Shown here: positions 51,362 through 61,232 of the stretch, in pieces
Numbering within the stretch: position 1 is the first letter of the stretch
Layout of the letters: each line of letters opens with the position of its first letter
Origin: an uncultured archaeon
Lineage (GTDB): Archaea > Thermoproteota > Nitrososphaeria > JACIWG01
Length of the DNA stretch: 64,000 nucleotides
Assembly: GCA_938034445.1 (NCBI GenBank)
Contig: CALHLD010000004.1
Location: 1-64,000, forward strand
Direction: 5' to 3'
Made by a program: the position numbers and the translations under genes
The notes under the pieces: model-generated
Told to the model about the DNA's origin: nothing
The model's input: only the letters and a program-made list of their open reading frames with translations
Databases searched by the model: none

Positions 51362-54300
51362 TTATATTCTTCTATAGAATGTTGTGAAGTCGAAAAAGTA
51401 ATGGTCTGTCTCAAGCGGACCATAATAGGTTGTTCCAACTCTATAGTATACGTTTGCAGTTCTCATAGCACCAATTATGACAACTGTTCCAGGTGACCCT
51501 ATCGGATATACTTCCAGCCTCTCACCATATGTTCCAAAGTCTATTGTAGATGGTGCCGGTGTACCAGGTAAGTTTACACTTATACCAATTGCACCTATTC
51601 CACCCCCTCTAATGGTTCTCACATACCCTGGGTCTACTTCAATCTGATACCATCTCCATGTTGAAGTGAATGGGTAAACGTATTTTGATGAAACTTTAGA
51701 CCATGTGTTTAATGGAAGGTATAATCTATCAGGAAGTCTTATGCTTCCAGCTATACTTGATACTGTAACGTTTAAGTCTTCTGAAATTGATTGCCCTCCA
51801 TGGAGAACTTGATGCACAAGTATTGTGAATACTGCTGGAGGTTTAATTTTAGGTTTTGCTATAAACAGGGAACCGTACACTGTTGTGGTGTAAACTGTCA
51901 GCCTTTTTGTTGGTGCAGTATCTTCTGATGTGCAGTGCCAAATATATATTCCTGCTGAATAATAAAAGTATGGATTGTAGCCTACTCCTCCTCCAATGCT
52001 ATAGCTTGCAAATTCTCCGTCAGGTCCAATAACATATATATCGAGTGTTGAATTTGGTTGGCTCCATGTTAGGTCTATTTTGAAAAGGTAATCTTTTATG
52101 CTTTGAACCTTAAATGAATAAACTCTCCAGTCTCCTGATTCAGCCCTCCATGTCCAGTCTATGGCTCCTCTTACTACACCCAAATCGTATAATTTATTTT
52201 CACCTGATGGTTTTGTTGTAAGTTCACCTATCTTGCCAACGACCATGTAAGAGTATGGAATATACTTAGTTACTGTTCCATCGGCTGTCTTAAACTCGAA
52301 TCCTATAAGTCCCTCTACAACTCCTGAAACGGTTTCAGTTGGAACCTTGAGTGTACCTGAAATGCTTGCTGAAGCTCCTGAGCTTATAGAATATGCTGTG
52401 GTCGTAAACGTTATCGAAGTATCCTTTGTTCTAGTATATTTTAGAACTTTAAGTTCGAATGGTATTGAAAAGTAAGGCCCAAAATATCTTGTATGATATA
52501 CTCTTACTACAATTTTAGAGTTTTGTGAATGAAGTCTATCCACTATGTTTCCGACTGTTGCCTCTTCTGTTGTACCATGGTTGTATGCTGCATTAACTAC
52601 TATAAGCTCACTATACTCTATTATCCCGTTTGTGTTTAAGTCAATCCACTCGAATATGAAAAGTGAAAGCCTATTATCTCTATAATAATTGAAGTTGTAG
52701 TCGAAGTATTTGAAGTTAAAACTTAATGTAAACCTTGTTAGGTCTATGTTAGAGAACTCGTCTGGGTCGAAAATGTACCATACCGGTCCACCACCTACAG
52801 GTGTTGTACCAAAAATTGTCTCAGAATCTACAAGCTTGTATGTTAGTGCTCTTAAATTGCTTAATGTTCCAGGCTTACTGTTCAAGTTTGTAACCCTAAA
52901 ATTGAATGTCTTTGACACTCCACTACTAAGATATCCTAGGAACATGCTTGAAGTCTCCATTAGTGTGAAACTTGGAACATTATATGGTAATATTAGAGGT
53001 TCACCAGTAAACCATTCACTAATATATTCTGGGATACTGTATGCGAACTGTCCTATCCATGCATCATTCAATTTATCCTGTAAAACTTTGCTCGTCTCAA
53101 TTGAAGAAACCTTTACTGTAACTGGTCCAGGAGTGTTTAGGTTGAAGAGCCTTTTTACCGCTACCACTGCAGAGTAAGCGTCAACCCTGCCCGCTCCTTG
53201 AACGAGACCATTATATGAAATGTCTTTTGCAGTGCTCATTATCAAAGTTTTTGCTTGAGATGGTGTAAGCATTTTGTTTGAAGCCTGAAGCATTAGAGCT
53301 AATGCTCCAGCTGTTAATGGTGTTGCCAAACTTGTACCACTAAATATGCCATACCATCCCAAACTTATTGGCGCCGTATCCCAGCATCCTAAACCAACAT
53401 TAACCACGTCAGGCTTTATTTCTCCAACAGGCGTTGGTCCCCTAGCGCTCCATGAGATAACGTCGTCTACTGAGCCAATAGGATTGTATCCTGCAAAGCC
53501 ATAGAAGTGTGTTGCTGTCGAAGCACCTACTGTTATTGCAAATGATGCTGAACCCGGTGCGGTTACGGTGCCATAGCCAAATCCACCATTTCCAGCAGCC
53601 TGTACAACTATTATTCCAGGAAAGTTCGGGTCAAGAAAGCCTGGAACTGAAAGACCATTTATTATCATACTTTCCATATCGTATCCGAAAGCATAGTAGT
53701 CATACCATTGATACGATATACCCCAACTATTGCTTATTATGTCAGCCCTCTTGGTTCCAGAATAAACCATTCTAACACCATCTTCTTCCACCTGTTCATC
53801 GAATCCTGCTGCCCAAAGCATTCCAAGCTCCGTATTACCATACCAGAGTGCCTTAACTCCAACAATCTTTGCCTTCGGCGCTATTCCCGGAAGTGTTTTG
53901 AAACCATAGCCTGGAATATAATATTGGATAATCCCTCTTGAAGCTATGCTTCCGGCACAGCTTGTACCATGCCCATAGAAGTCGTAGAAGATAGAAAGAT
54001 ACTCGCCACTAAGATCCCATCCTCTAATAAAGTCCCCTGGATAGGTAAAGTACCATCCTATATCGTAAAAGAATCCTCCTAAAACTCCAGCATAATATCC
54101 CGTATTATCTAAGTCTTCAGCCACCCTGTCCCCATCATAGTATATAGGCTTGTCGTCAGTAAAGTTTGCGTTCATGTTAAAGTCTATGTATGCTACTGTA
54201 TAGTTTCCTGGAGAAGTTGGATCAACAAGTAGTACACCAAAATTGTATACGTTGTAGTCTGGAAGGTACAAGTCCGTAAGACAGAATCGATATACTCCAC

Positions 54301-55081
54301 TAGCTGATTCAATAGAGCCTACATAATAGTCTTCAGTAACAATTTTCCATTCACTCCACGGCTCAATAATCATTGCATATGTATTTTTTGTCTGAATCCA
54401 GCCTGTAGTGTTCTTAGTGAAACCTTGCATTATCATAACATGGCTTTCGTCAGCATCTAGTACAAGCGGCTCCCTAAACCCTCCAGGTAAAATTACATAA
54501 TCTAATGCCTCTCTTAAGTCTGGGTGCGCATATTCTACACCAGTATCGACGACCGCGACCCTTACACCTTCACCTTCTAAACCGAAGGTACTGTTGACTT
54601 GATTTACTCCAGTAAAATCTCTTACAATGAACATGTCGGGTAACGCTTCTGAAGAAAATTCTTCTTTAGGAAATAAGGCTGTTTGAAGTTGAGGTACCTT
54701 ATTTAGAGTAACCTTATATAAGCCTTTTATGTTCTCAAGCAGGCCAAGCTTGTCCTTGTGTATTAGAAACTTTATCGAATAACCATCTTTTAGTTTTACA
54801 GGGTTTGTTGTAGCTTTTGCTAACGTCTTAACCTGATTTACTGCATCTAATGAGCCTATAGCAGTACCCATAATATGTTCTTGAAATCTTATATGTATCG
54901 CGAGTTTCTCGTTTCCCACCACTTTAACCTGATCATACCTTACATATTCTCCAGATTTCATTTGAGTTAAGGGTGATGCGTAAGCTACCGATATTGATGA
55001 AGGTGAAAGTATGAGTAGAATTAGAAGGATGGTTGCAAAAATTGTTTTCATATTCTTCTTTAAATCTGCATGTTTGCTCAT
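51362..55081 (-). CDS. Large secreted subtilisin-like serine protease (pyrolysin/TPP II-like layout)
   Basis: A 1239-residue extracellular S8 protease. The signal peptide is MKTIFATILLILLILSPSS onward (start at 55051 also possible); a propeptide runs to about residue 165. Catalytic residues: Asp179 (VVDTGVEYAHPDL), His371 (YGHGTSCAG), Asn498 (AAGNGG) and Ser583 (FSGTSLATPLT). About 190 residues separate Asp from His, against roughly 30 in subtilisin, like the insert of pyrolysin and tripeptidyl peptidase II. The long C-terminal part has beta-rich repeats and a PPC-like domain (about 950-1050). No transmembrane anchor. Probably digests proteins outside the cell. Confidence 0.92.
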   Translation of the reverse strand: MSKHADLKKNMKTIFATILLILLILSPSSISVAYASPLTQMKSGEYVRYDQVKVVGNEKLAIHIRFQEHIMGTAIGSLDAVNQVKTLAKATTNPVKLKDGYSIKFLIHKDKLGLLENIKGLYKVTLNKVPQLQTALFPKEEFSSEALPDMFIVRDFTGVNQVNSTFGLEGEGVRVAVVDTGVEYAHPDLREALDYVILPGGFREPLVLDADESHVMIMQGFTKNTTGWIQTKNTYAMIIEPWSEWKIVTEDYYVGSIESASGVYRFCLTDLYLPDYNVYNFGVLLVDPTSPGNYTVAYIDFNMNANFTDDKPIYYDGDRVAEDLDNTGYYAGVLGGFFYDIGWYFTYPGDFIRGWDLSGEYLSIFYDFYGHGTSCAGSIASRGIIQYYIPGYGFKTLPGIAPKAKIVGVKALWYGNTELGMLWAAGFDEQVEEDGVRMVYSGTKRADIISNSWGISYQWYDYYAFGYDMESMIINGLSVPGFLDPNFPGIIVVQAAGNGGFGYGTVTAPGSASFAITVGASTATHFYGFAGYNPIGSVDDVISWSARGPTPVGEIKPDVVNVGLGCWDTAPISLGWYGIFSGTSLATPLTAGALALMLQASNKMLTPSQAKTLIMSTAKDISYNGLVQGAGRVDAYSAVVAVKRLFNLNTPGPVTVKVSSIETSKVLQDKLNDAWIGQFAYSIPEYISEWFTGEPLILPYNVPSFTLMETSSMFLGYLSSGVSKTFNFRVTNLNSKPGTLSNLRALTYKLVDSETIFGTTPVGGGPVWYIFDPDEFSNIDLTRFTLSFNFKYFDYNFNYYRDNRLSLFIFEWIDLNTNGIIEYSELIVVNAAYNHGTTEEATVGNIVDRLHSQNSKIVVRVYHTRYFGPYFSIPFELKVLKYTRTKDTSITFTTTAYSISSGASASISGTLKVPTETVSGVVEGLIGFEFKTADGTVTKYIPYSYMVVGKIGELTTKPSGENKLYDLGVVRGAIDWTWRAESGDWRVYSFKVQSIKDYLFKIDLTWSQPNSTLDIYVIGPDGEFASYSIGGGVGYNPYFYYSAGIYIWHCTSEDTAPTKRLTVYTTTVYGSLFIAKPKIKPPAVFTILVHQVLHGGQSISEDLNVTVSSIAGSIRLPDRLYLPLNTWSKVSSKYVYPFTSTWRWYQIEVDPGYVRTIRGGGIGAIGISVNLPGTPAPSTIDFGTYGERLEVYPIGSPGTVVIIGAMRTANVYYRVGTTYYGPLETDHYFFDFTTFYRRI

Positions 55082-55189
55082 ACATTTTATGTTAAAACAA
55101 TTTATATAAAAATTTTTTTAAGTGATATTTTTAAAGTACAAAAAATTTTTATTTTATCTTATAAATGGTGCTTGCATAAAATTAGCATA

Positions 55190-56605
55190 TTACCTCACTT
55201 GCTTCCATTTTACGCCTGCGATAGAAAAGAGTACTCCAACTAAACATAGTGCCGAAGATATCAAGAAAGAATAGTTTATACCCTGCACTAAAAGCGGTTG
55301 AGGCACTTTTGATAATTCTTCCGCTCCAACAAAATATGTTAGTGTTGTTGTTGAAATTATTGTGCTCATTATCATGCCTATTTGGCGCATTGTTGAAAGA
55401 ACTGCGTTGGCTACTCCAAAACTTTCTTTGCTCACAGAAGACATTAGTGCAGTTGTGTTTGGTGCACTGAATAATGCAAAGCCTACACCCATAAAAATCA
55501 AATCTGCCAATATAAAGTATAGGCTTGTATCATTGTCTAAGGATGTTAGAAGGAATATTCCTACTGCATTAATGCCCATTCCTGTGGACGCTATTATTCT
55601 TGGCTGGATTTTATCAGATAGTGTTCCTGCAGCTGGTGATAGGATTGATTGTACTAGAGGTTGTGATACAAGTATTAGGCCAGCTGTTTCTGGGCTGAAT
55701 CCTTTTACCGTTTGAAGATATATGCTCAATAGGAAAGAAAGCATGTATGTTGCACTATAATTTATTAATGCTGCCAAGTTTGAGCAAGTAAAAGGTTTGT
55801 TGTACCTGAATATTCTGACATCAATTAGTGGTTCACGGTTCTTTAACTCCCAAATAGTGAATATAATTAATGATATAATGCCTATAGATAATATTAGAAT
55901 TGAGTTTATAGACATGTTTAAGGACTTTAACTCAATATATGTTGTTCCGTACACAATTGCTGCTAAAGCGGTTCCGTAAAAAATCATGCCAATATAATCA
56001 AACTTACTTTTGTACTCACTTTTCCACTCAAAACTAATTTTGGACAATGTTAATAGGAGGGCAATGGCTCCTACGATAACACTTGTGAGGAAAATGCTTT
56101 TCCATCCAAAATTTTGTGTCAAAAAGCCTCCAATATAAGGCCCCACTGATAATCCCACATAAAGTACTGCAGTGTTTATTCCAAGTGCCTTTCCAAGACC
56201 ATTTTTTGGAAATGCGGAAGAGATTATTGCAACAATCGTAGTTACCACCATAGAAGCTCCAGCACCTTGAATAAAACGGAATATATAGAATACTTCTTTA
56301 GAAGGTGTAATATATGTTAGGAAAGAAAATATTATGAAAAGAAATAATCCTGTTAAGAAAATCTTTTTCCTACCCTTTATATCCGCTAGTCTACCAAATG
56401 GTATAAGGAAAACTACTGAGGCTAGAAGGTAAGTGTTCTGTATCCAGCCAACTTCTGTAGGTGATAAATTGAATTCTACTCCTATGGTTGGAAGGGCTAC
56501 GTTTACCGCTGAAATTGTATAGGAAACCAGAAAAGATGCCATTGTCGTTGAAAGTAAAATTATTCTTCTCTGTAGAAGATTCAAGTTTTCATTTTCTTTA
56601 AGCAA
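55190..56605 (-). CDS. MFS exporter, 14-helix DHA2 (EmrB/QacA) family
   Basis: A 471-residue membrane transporter with about 14 helices. WIQNTYLLASVVFLIPFGRLAD and KGRKKIFLTGL form the family motif A; GAGASMVVTTIVAIIS is the central antiporter segment (motif C region). Such proteins export drugs or metabolites with protons. Neighbour of the subtilase (108 bases) on the same strand, so export of a peptide product could be considered, though this is conjecture. Confidence 0.88.
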   Translation of the reverse strand: MLKENENLNLLQRRIILLSTTMASFLVSYTISAVNVALPTIGVEFNLSPTEVGWIQNTYLLASVVFLIPFGRLADIKGRKKIFLTGLFLFIIFSFLTYITPSKEVFYIFRFIQGAGASMVVTTIVAIISSAFPKNGLGKALGINTAVLYVGLSVGPYIGGFLTQNFGWKSIFLTSVIVGAIALLLTLSKISFEWKSEYKSKFDYIGMIFYGTALAAIVYGTTYIELKSLNMSINSILILSIGIISLIIFTIWELKNREPLIDVRIFRYNKPFTCSNLAALINYSATYMLSFLLSIYLQTVKGFSPETAGLILVSQPLVQSILSPAAGTLSDKIQPRIIASTGMGINAVGIFLLTSLDNDTSLYFILADLIFMGVGFALFSAPNTTALMSSVSKESFGVANAVLSTMRQIGMIMSTIISTTTLTYFVGAEELSKVPQPLLVQGINYSFLISSALCLVGVLFSIAGVKWKQVR

Positions 56606-56704
56606 TTGCTGTCCACATTATAGCTCAAAAATTTATTTTATTAAAACTTATTTTCTGAAAAAATTTTTTGAAAAAGTTTTTATTCTAACCTTACAAAATT
56701 TTAT

Positions 56705-57064
56705 GTGGTCACTTTGGTGCTTCCAGAAATCGTTAGTCTAATAAATCGTGGAGAATATGGTTCTGCAATATCGATTATGGAAAAGATTGTGAAAGATAAA
56801 AGTAGGCCTTTTAGCGAGCGTATAGAATATTGTACATGGATTGCAGAATGTTATAAGAAATTGAATGATCTAAAACTTAGTGGAGACTGGTATCTTGAGG
56901 CAGTAAAAATAATATTGTCTCAAGAGATTGAAATGAAGTTTAAAGCAAAACAGGCTATACCATACTGTGAAAAGGCTCTAGAAAACTATAGGGAAGGCGG
57001 TGACGCCTTAGATGTCATGGAGGCTGTCAAGCTTAAACAAAGGCTTCAAGAACTATCAAAATAA
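56705..57064 (+). CDS. Small helical protein, TPR-like, unknown function
   Basis: A 119-residue protein with paired helices resembling tetratricopeptide repeats: LINRGEYGSAISIMEKIVKD, then ERIEYCTWIAECYKKLNDL and SGDWYLEAVKIIL. The start is the GTG at 56705. No metal or catalytic motif. It is divergent from the MFS gene across 99 bases and stands alone. A protein-protein adaptor is possible. Confidence 0.6.
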   Translation: MVTLVLPEIVSLINRGEYGSAISIMEKIVKDKSRPFSERIEYCTWIAECYKKLNDLKLSGDWYLEAVKIILSQEIEMKFKAKQAIPYCEKALENYREGGDALDVMEAVKLKQRLQELSK

Positions 57065-57115
57065 TTTGGATTAATAAGAATATTCTTTATTTTCCTAATT
57101 CTATAATGCTTCTGT

Positions 57116-57805
57116 CTAAGACAAGAGTACTGCTAATATTCCACTTAAGAATATTCCGTCGAAGGTTCCAGCTCCTCCTATGCTTGCATATGGTGTTCCT
57201 AGGGATCCGATTTTTCCAAGATTGGTTAAGTCCGCTCCTATAAGTGTTCCAAGTACACCACTTACATATGCAATAATGGGCTGCTGATTTGTTGGTAAGA
57301 TCATTGCAACTAGTGCGGCTGTTAATGGTGGAATGAATGCTGGTGTAACAATTCCCACTCCAGGTTTTGGTTTTGCAATCAAATGTGTAATAAATGCAAC
57401 AATACATGTGCCTAGTATGCTGTAAATTATTATCTGATTATCTTTTATCATAAAATATAAGCTTACCAGTACTGGAATTATTGCTCCTCCCAAGTTTACT
57501 GCAATAGTCGTATATGCCTCGATTTCACTAACTTCTGGAACCCTTATTAGGATTCCGAAGAAGCTTATCTCCCTAACTCTAACCATTGGAACCTGTGACC
57601 TTATTTTAAAAAGTGGAATGTTCACGTAGCTTCCAATTAATGTTGCTAAAAGTAGTAATGCTACTGTAACTGTACCAAATCCTATCTTTCTGAACGCGTA
57701 TCCAATTAATCCGTAAAAGAAGAATAAAATTGTGATAATAAAAATGACTGTCAGAAGTGTAATATAAATTGGAGGGTGGGGTGCATAAACAACTTTCCTA
57801 TACAT
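57116..57805 (-). CDS. DUF1614 membrane protein
   Basis: A 229-residue protein with six to seven helices (FIITILFFFYGLIGYAF, TVTVALLLLATLIGSYV, LAKPKPGVGIVTPAFIPPLTA, VAMILPTN). The GGAGTFDGIFLSGILA end and the G-rich helical loops match DUF1614. Function unknown. It is divergent from the HPr-kinase-like gene over 61 bases, so the two may share a control region. Confidence 0.82.
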   Translation of the reverse strand: MYRKVVYAPHPPIYITLLTVIFIITILFFFYGLIGYAFRKIGFGTVTVALLLLATLIGSYVNIPLFKIRSQVPMVRVREISFFGILIRVPEVSEIEAYTTIAVNLGGAIIPVLVSLYFMIKDNQIIIYSILGTCIVAFITHLIAKPKPGVGIVTPAFIPPLTAALVAMILPTNQQPIIAYVSGVLGTLIGADLTNLGKIGSLGTPYASIGGAGTFDGIFLSGILAVLLS

Positions 57806-57835
57806 TAGCTCACATTATATGGTTTTTGAATAAAG

Positions 57836-57844
57836 TTTTTAAAC
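57836..57844 (+). promoter_or_regulatory. TATA box for the HPr-kinase-like gene
   Basis: TTTTTAAAC centred 27 bases upstream of ATG 57867, in the gap next to DUF1614. The spacing supports a leaderless transcript and argues against the upstream GTG at 57849. Confidence 0.5.
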
Positions 57845-57866
57845 TTATGTGCAACAAAATTACGTA

Positions 57867-58814
57867 ATGAGTTATAGTGTAGAAATAATATCTCCAATAG
57901 AAAAAGATTCACTAGTAGACACTTTCTCAAAGATTTTCCTATATGAAAGGAAGGCTGAAATACATGGTGCATGCATCAAACTTCTAACTAACGTTAAACA
58001 GTTTTATGAAATGTGGATTGAAAACTTTAAACCAATTTCGGAAGAGATTAGGCCTCATGGTAGGCTTTTTGTCATAAATAGTGGGGAAGTAAGTCCTTTA
58101 AGGGTAAAATATGAGCCCGTATCAAAAACTTTGATCATCTTAGACTGTGACTACTATGGGCTTGTAAAGAGTCTTGCATTATCATTAACCTCAGACTTTT
58201 TTGAAGAATATCATAGTGAGCATAGGAGATATTCTGTTCATGGTTCATTAGTTGATAGGCAGGGAAGAGGGCTTGTTATTATGGGCCCATCAGGAAGTGG
58301 TAAAACAACCCTAACCTACGGTCTGCTTACCAACAGCATGTACAATTATGTTGCAGACGACTGGTTTTTTGTAAGAATTATGGGAAGTGACCTTATAGGA
58401 TATGGTTCCGAAAAAAATTCATATATTAGAGAGGATCTTGCAACAAACTGGCCTGTTTTTAAGAAAAGATTAGAAGACATTAAAATAGATGGTAAAGGAA
58501 GAGCTGTTTTAAACGTTCACCTTCTTTTCGGAGAATATAGGATAAGGGAGTCAACTCACATTAGGGCTGTTATCCTCCTACAAAGGGATAAAAGTAATTC
58601 AAAAGTTTTTTCAGAACTCGATCCACATACGGCGTTAAATTATCTTGCAGAGAACCAGTTCTTCAACCCACATCAGCTTGTCAGAGATGAAAGAAAGATT
58701 TTGCTGAGAAAACAGTTTTTTAAAGAAGTTTTCGAATTAGTTCCAGTCTACCTACTTAACACTATAGAGTCTCCTGAAAGTTCATTAAATCATATTCTCT
58801 CGATAAAGGTTTAA
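57867..58814 (+). CDS. HPr kinase/phosphorylase-like P-loop protein (unknown substrate)
   Basis: From ATG 57867 it has 315 residues. A kinase domain occupies the C-terminal half: VHGSLVDRQGRGLVIMGPSG with Walker A GPSGSGKTT (140-148) and YVADDW (162-166), the order and wording of HPr kinase C-terminal domains (GPSGIGKS and LVADD). The N-terminal domain of about 120 residues is unrelated to the bacterial one. No HPr or phosphotransferase gene is present. A serine-kinase activity on a small molecule or unknown protein is possible. Convergent with the gamma-glutamyltransferase-like gene (1-base gap). Confidence 0.7.
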   Translation: MSYSVEIISPIEKDSLVDTFSKIFLYERKAEIHGACIKLLTNVKQFYEMWIENFKPISEEIRPHGRLFVINSGEVSPLRVKYEPVSKTLIILDCDYYGLVKSLALSLTSDFFEEYHSEHRRYSVHGSLVDRQGRGLVIMGPSGSGKTTLTYGLLTNSMYNYVADDWFFVRIMGSDLIGYGSEKNSYIREDLATNWPVFKKRLEDIKIDGKGRAVLNVHLLFGEYRIRESTHIRAVILLQRDKSNSKVFSELDPHTALNYLAENQFFNPHQLVRDERKILLRKQFFKEVFELVPVYLLNTIESPESSLNHILSIKV

Positions 58815-58815
58815 G

Positions 58816-60354
58816 CTAAAAGATCTGCCCTAATGGTATACCATCTCCCCTAAAATCACATGCCGCCCACCTAACATTATCCCTAACTTTAACTGCTTGG
58901 GCTACACCTAAACCATAATTTTTTAGAGTAGAAATTCTAAGCATGTCTTCGTGTATGCTCATATTTATGTTATCTTCTAACAAGATTTCTTTGTTTCCAT
59001 TCCACACAAATCTTGGCATATCTAAAGCCTCTTGAAGTCCCTTCCTGTAATCCACATAATTTGTTATAAGCTGTGCATATATTTGTGGTCTATAATCTCC
59101 TGCACTTGCTCCTAAGGCTAAAATTTCATCCCTATTTTTTAGGATAGTAGCTGAAAGTGTATGTGCGGGTCTTTTTCTAGGCTCAAGTTTATTGACGCCA
59201 TCAAATTTAAAGCCTCTTGCCCTACAATTTAATGTTATACCATATTCTGGTACAGTTAAGCCTGAACCGAAGCCAAGGTATAAACTTTGTATTGCGGAAA
59301 CTAGGTTACCATCTTTATCTGCTACTGCAAAATAAGTTGTATCACCTTCAGTAACGTTTGTTTTTCTGAAAAAATTTTCTTTCCTTAAAAGGCAGCCTGC
59401 ATATTCTTTAGATAATATTCTTTCTAAATCTATTTTAACAAATTTTGGGTCAGAAAGCATTTCATCCTTAACTTTGTACGCTATCCTAAATATTTCATAC
59501 AATCTTTTCACATACTCTTTAGAAAAGTGTTCAATATTCTCTAACCCTATACCTTCAATCATATTCAGTGTAAGTAATGTGATCATACCCATACTATTTG
59601 GGGGTATCTCAAAAACTTCATAGTCTCTATAAAACACTTTTATCGGCTGTACCCATTCTGGTCTATAATCCAATAAATCTTCTTCTAACAAGATTCCCCC
59701 ATTCTCTTGAATATAATCGACCATTCTTTCACATACTTCTCCTCCATAAAATCCTCTAGGTCCATGCTCCCTAATAATTTCTAATGTCCTCGATAGTTGA
59801 GGAAATTTTAGTACTTCTCCTTCACTTGGCATGTGAGCATTCTTTAAAAAAATTTTTGATGAACCTTTATCTTTTGCTAGCAATTCATAATTCCTTTTTA
59901 TGGCCTCAGAGAATCTTTTGCTTATAGGAAACCCTTTCTCTGCTAAATTAATAGAAGGTTTTATCAAATCATTAAACTCTAGTGTCCCAAACCTTTTATA
60001 AAACTCGTAAACCCCATACAAGTATCCTGGAACGGTTATTGAAAGTGGGCCCCTGTCAGGCATTTGCATATATCCTCTTTCCTTCAAATATTCTATGGTC
60101 AATTTTTTTGGTGCATAACCAGAAGAATTTATACAGTAAACTTTGCCACTATTATTTTCATAATATAGTGCGAAAAAATCCCCTCCTAATCCACATAAAT
60201 TTTGGCATGTTACAGAAAGGGTTAAGCTTGTTGCAACTGCAGCATCAGCTGCATTTCCCATTTTATCTAATACTTCGACACCAATCTTTGAAGCAAGATA
60301 GTGTTCACTTGCAACGACTCCACCGCAAGTTAAGAAGGGTGTCTTATACATCAT
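58816..60354 (-). CDS. ggt: Gamma-glutamyltransferase-like (Ntn-hydrolase) protein
   Basis: A 512-residue GGT-family precursor. Residues 1-334 form the large subunit (GGVVASEHYLAS, GNAADAAVATSL, NLCGLGGDFFALYY); Thr339, in the EGDTTYFAVADKDGN block, is the autoprocessing nucleophile. LSATILKNRDEILALGASAGD is in the small subunit. Canonical GGTs are secreted, but this one has no signal peptide and begins straight with the family core, so it is probably cytosolic. Other Ntn hydrolases of this family, such as oxamate amidohydrolase, share the fold, so the exact substrate is uncertain. Confidence 0.88.
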   Translation of the reverse strand: MMYKTPFLTCGGVVASEHYLASKIGVEVLDKMGNAADAAVATSLTLSVTCQNLCGLGGDFFALYYENNSGKVYCINSSGYAPKKLTIEYLKERGYMQMPDRGPLSITVPGYLYGVYEFYKRFGTLEFNDLIKPSINLAEKGFPISKRFSEAIKRNYELLAKDKGSSKIFLKNAHMPSEGEVLKFPQLSRTLEIIREHGPRGFYGGEVCERMVDYIQENGGILLEEDLLDYRPEWVQPIKVFYRDYEVFEIPPNSMGMITLLTLNMIEGIGLENIEHFSKEYVKRLYEIFRIAYKVKDEMLSDPKFVKIDLERILSKEYAGCLLRKENFFRKTNVTEGDTTYFAVADKDGNLVSAIQSLYLGFGSGLTVPEYGITLNCRARGFKFDGVNKLEPRKRPAHTLSATILKNRDEILALGASAGDYRPQIYAQLITNYVDYRKGLQEALDMPRFVWNGNKEILLEDNINMSIHEDMLRISTLKNYGLGVAQAVKVRDNVRWAACDFRGDGIPLGQIF

Positions 60355-60415
60355 ATCATAGGATTGTTTCTAGATAAAAATTAATTTTATTATCAAAAAA
60401 AGAGGAAAAAGGGGT

Positions 60416-60559
60416 TTAAAGTTTTTTGCCTACAACAAACATTTTTGTTCCACAAACGCTGCATGCTCCCTGTACTGCAGGCTTCCCGTTCTTTAGAGTC
60501 ACTTGTGTAGGGTTCTTTATTTCCCTTTTTGCTTTACATTTAACGCAGTAGCCTTCCAT
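60416..60559 (-). CDS. DUF5679-like mini zinc ribbon
   Basis: A 47-residue protein, MEGYCVKCKAKREIKNPTQV and a second part ending in ACSVCGTKMFVVGKKL. C5/C8 and C33/C36 make a zinc ribbon as in DUF5679, a tiny family common in archaea. Role unknown, possibly nucleic-acid binding. Too short for many gene callers. It is 61 bases downstream of the ggt-like start, and divergent from DUF99. Confidence 0.8.
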   Translation of the reverse strand: MEGYCVKCKAKREIKNPTQVTLKNGKPAVQGACSVCGTKMFVVGKKL

Positions 60560-60644
60560 ATATCTCGTCAACTGGGTAAAGTAGGCTATTATATAAAGGA
60601 ATTTGTTTATACACTTATATGCTCATAAGCTTGTATACTGTTTG

Positions 60645-61232
60645 ATGCATGTTCATTTGCAGAAAAAAGCTATAAGATGTTTTGGTGTTGCTGAAAGTTT
60701 CAGAAAAGGTGCATTACCCTACTCTATTCTATCTGGTGTAGTTATGAGGGCTGACCTTATTGTAGACGGCTTCTCTTTTGGCAAAACTACCTTGGGTGGT
60801 GATGATGCCACCGACTCAATTATCAACATGTTTCTGGCACTAAAGAGGAAAGATGTCAATATTATTATGTTAGGAGGAACTATTATTAGTCTCTTTAACA
60901 TTATAGATGTTGATAGAATATACGATTCACTTTCGATTCCAGTAATTTCTGTAACATACAATGTTTCAGAGGGGTTAGAGTCTCATATACTGCACCATTT
61001 TAGGGACACAGATTATGAAAGGAAGCTTGAAGCCTATAGGCGGCTTGGTGAACGGAAAAAAATATTTTTGCACACTGGAAAGCATGTTTTTATAAGATGT
61101 GCTGGTATAATGGAAAAGGATGCATCCTCAATCATAGACAGATTCACTTTACAGGGCGCTGTTCCTGAACCAATAAAAGTTGCACGATTAATCTCAAGAA
61201 GCTTACTAAATTTTCTTACTACCCTTAAATAG
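60645..61232 (+). CDS. DUF99 (UPF0215) protein
   Basis: A 195-residue protein of the archaeal DUF99 family (endonuclease-V-like fold in some analyses; function unproven). From ATG 60645, the core begins KKAIRCFGVAESFRKG, then DLIVDGFSFGKTTLGGDDATD and MLGGTIISLFNIIDV. A TTATAT box 25-30 bases upstream supports this ATG over the longer ATG at 60603. It overlaps the convergent OGG1-type gene by 27 bases. Confidence 0.82.
   Translation: MHVHLQKKAIRCFGVAESFRKGALPYSILSGVVMRADLIVDGFSFGKTTLGGDDATDSIINMFLALKRKDVNIIMLGGTIISLFNIIDVDRIYDSLSIPVISVTYNVSEGLESHILHHFRDTDYERKLEAYRRLGERKKIFLHTGKHVFIRCAGIMEKDASSIIDRFTLQGAVPEPIKVARLISRSLLNFLTTLK

Noticed and set aside
57087-57407. Minus-strand frame rich in Cys, Trp, Asn and Ser over DUF1614
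   Set aside because: Out-of-frame reading of the DUF1614 gene; the amino-acid composition is unlike a real protein and it overlaps a good gene on the same strand.
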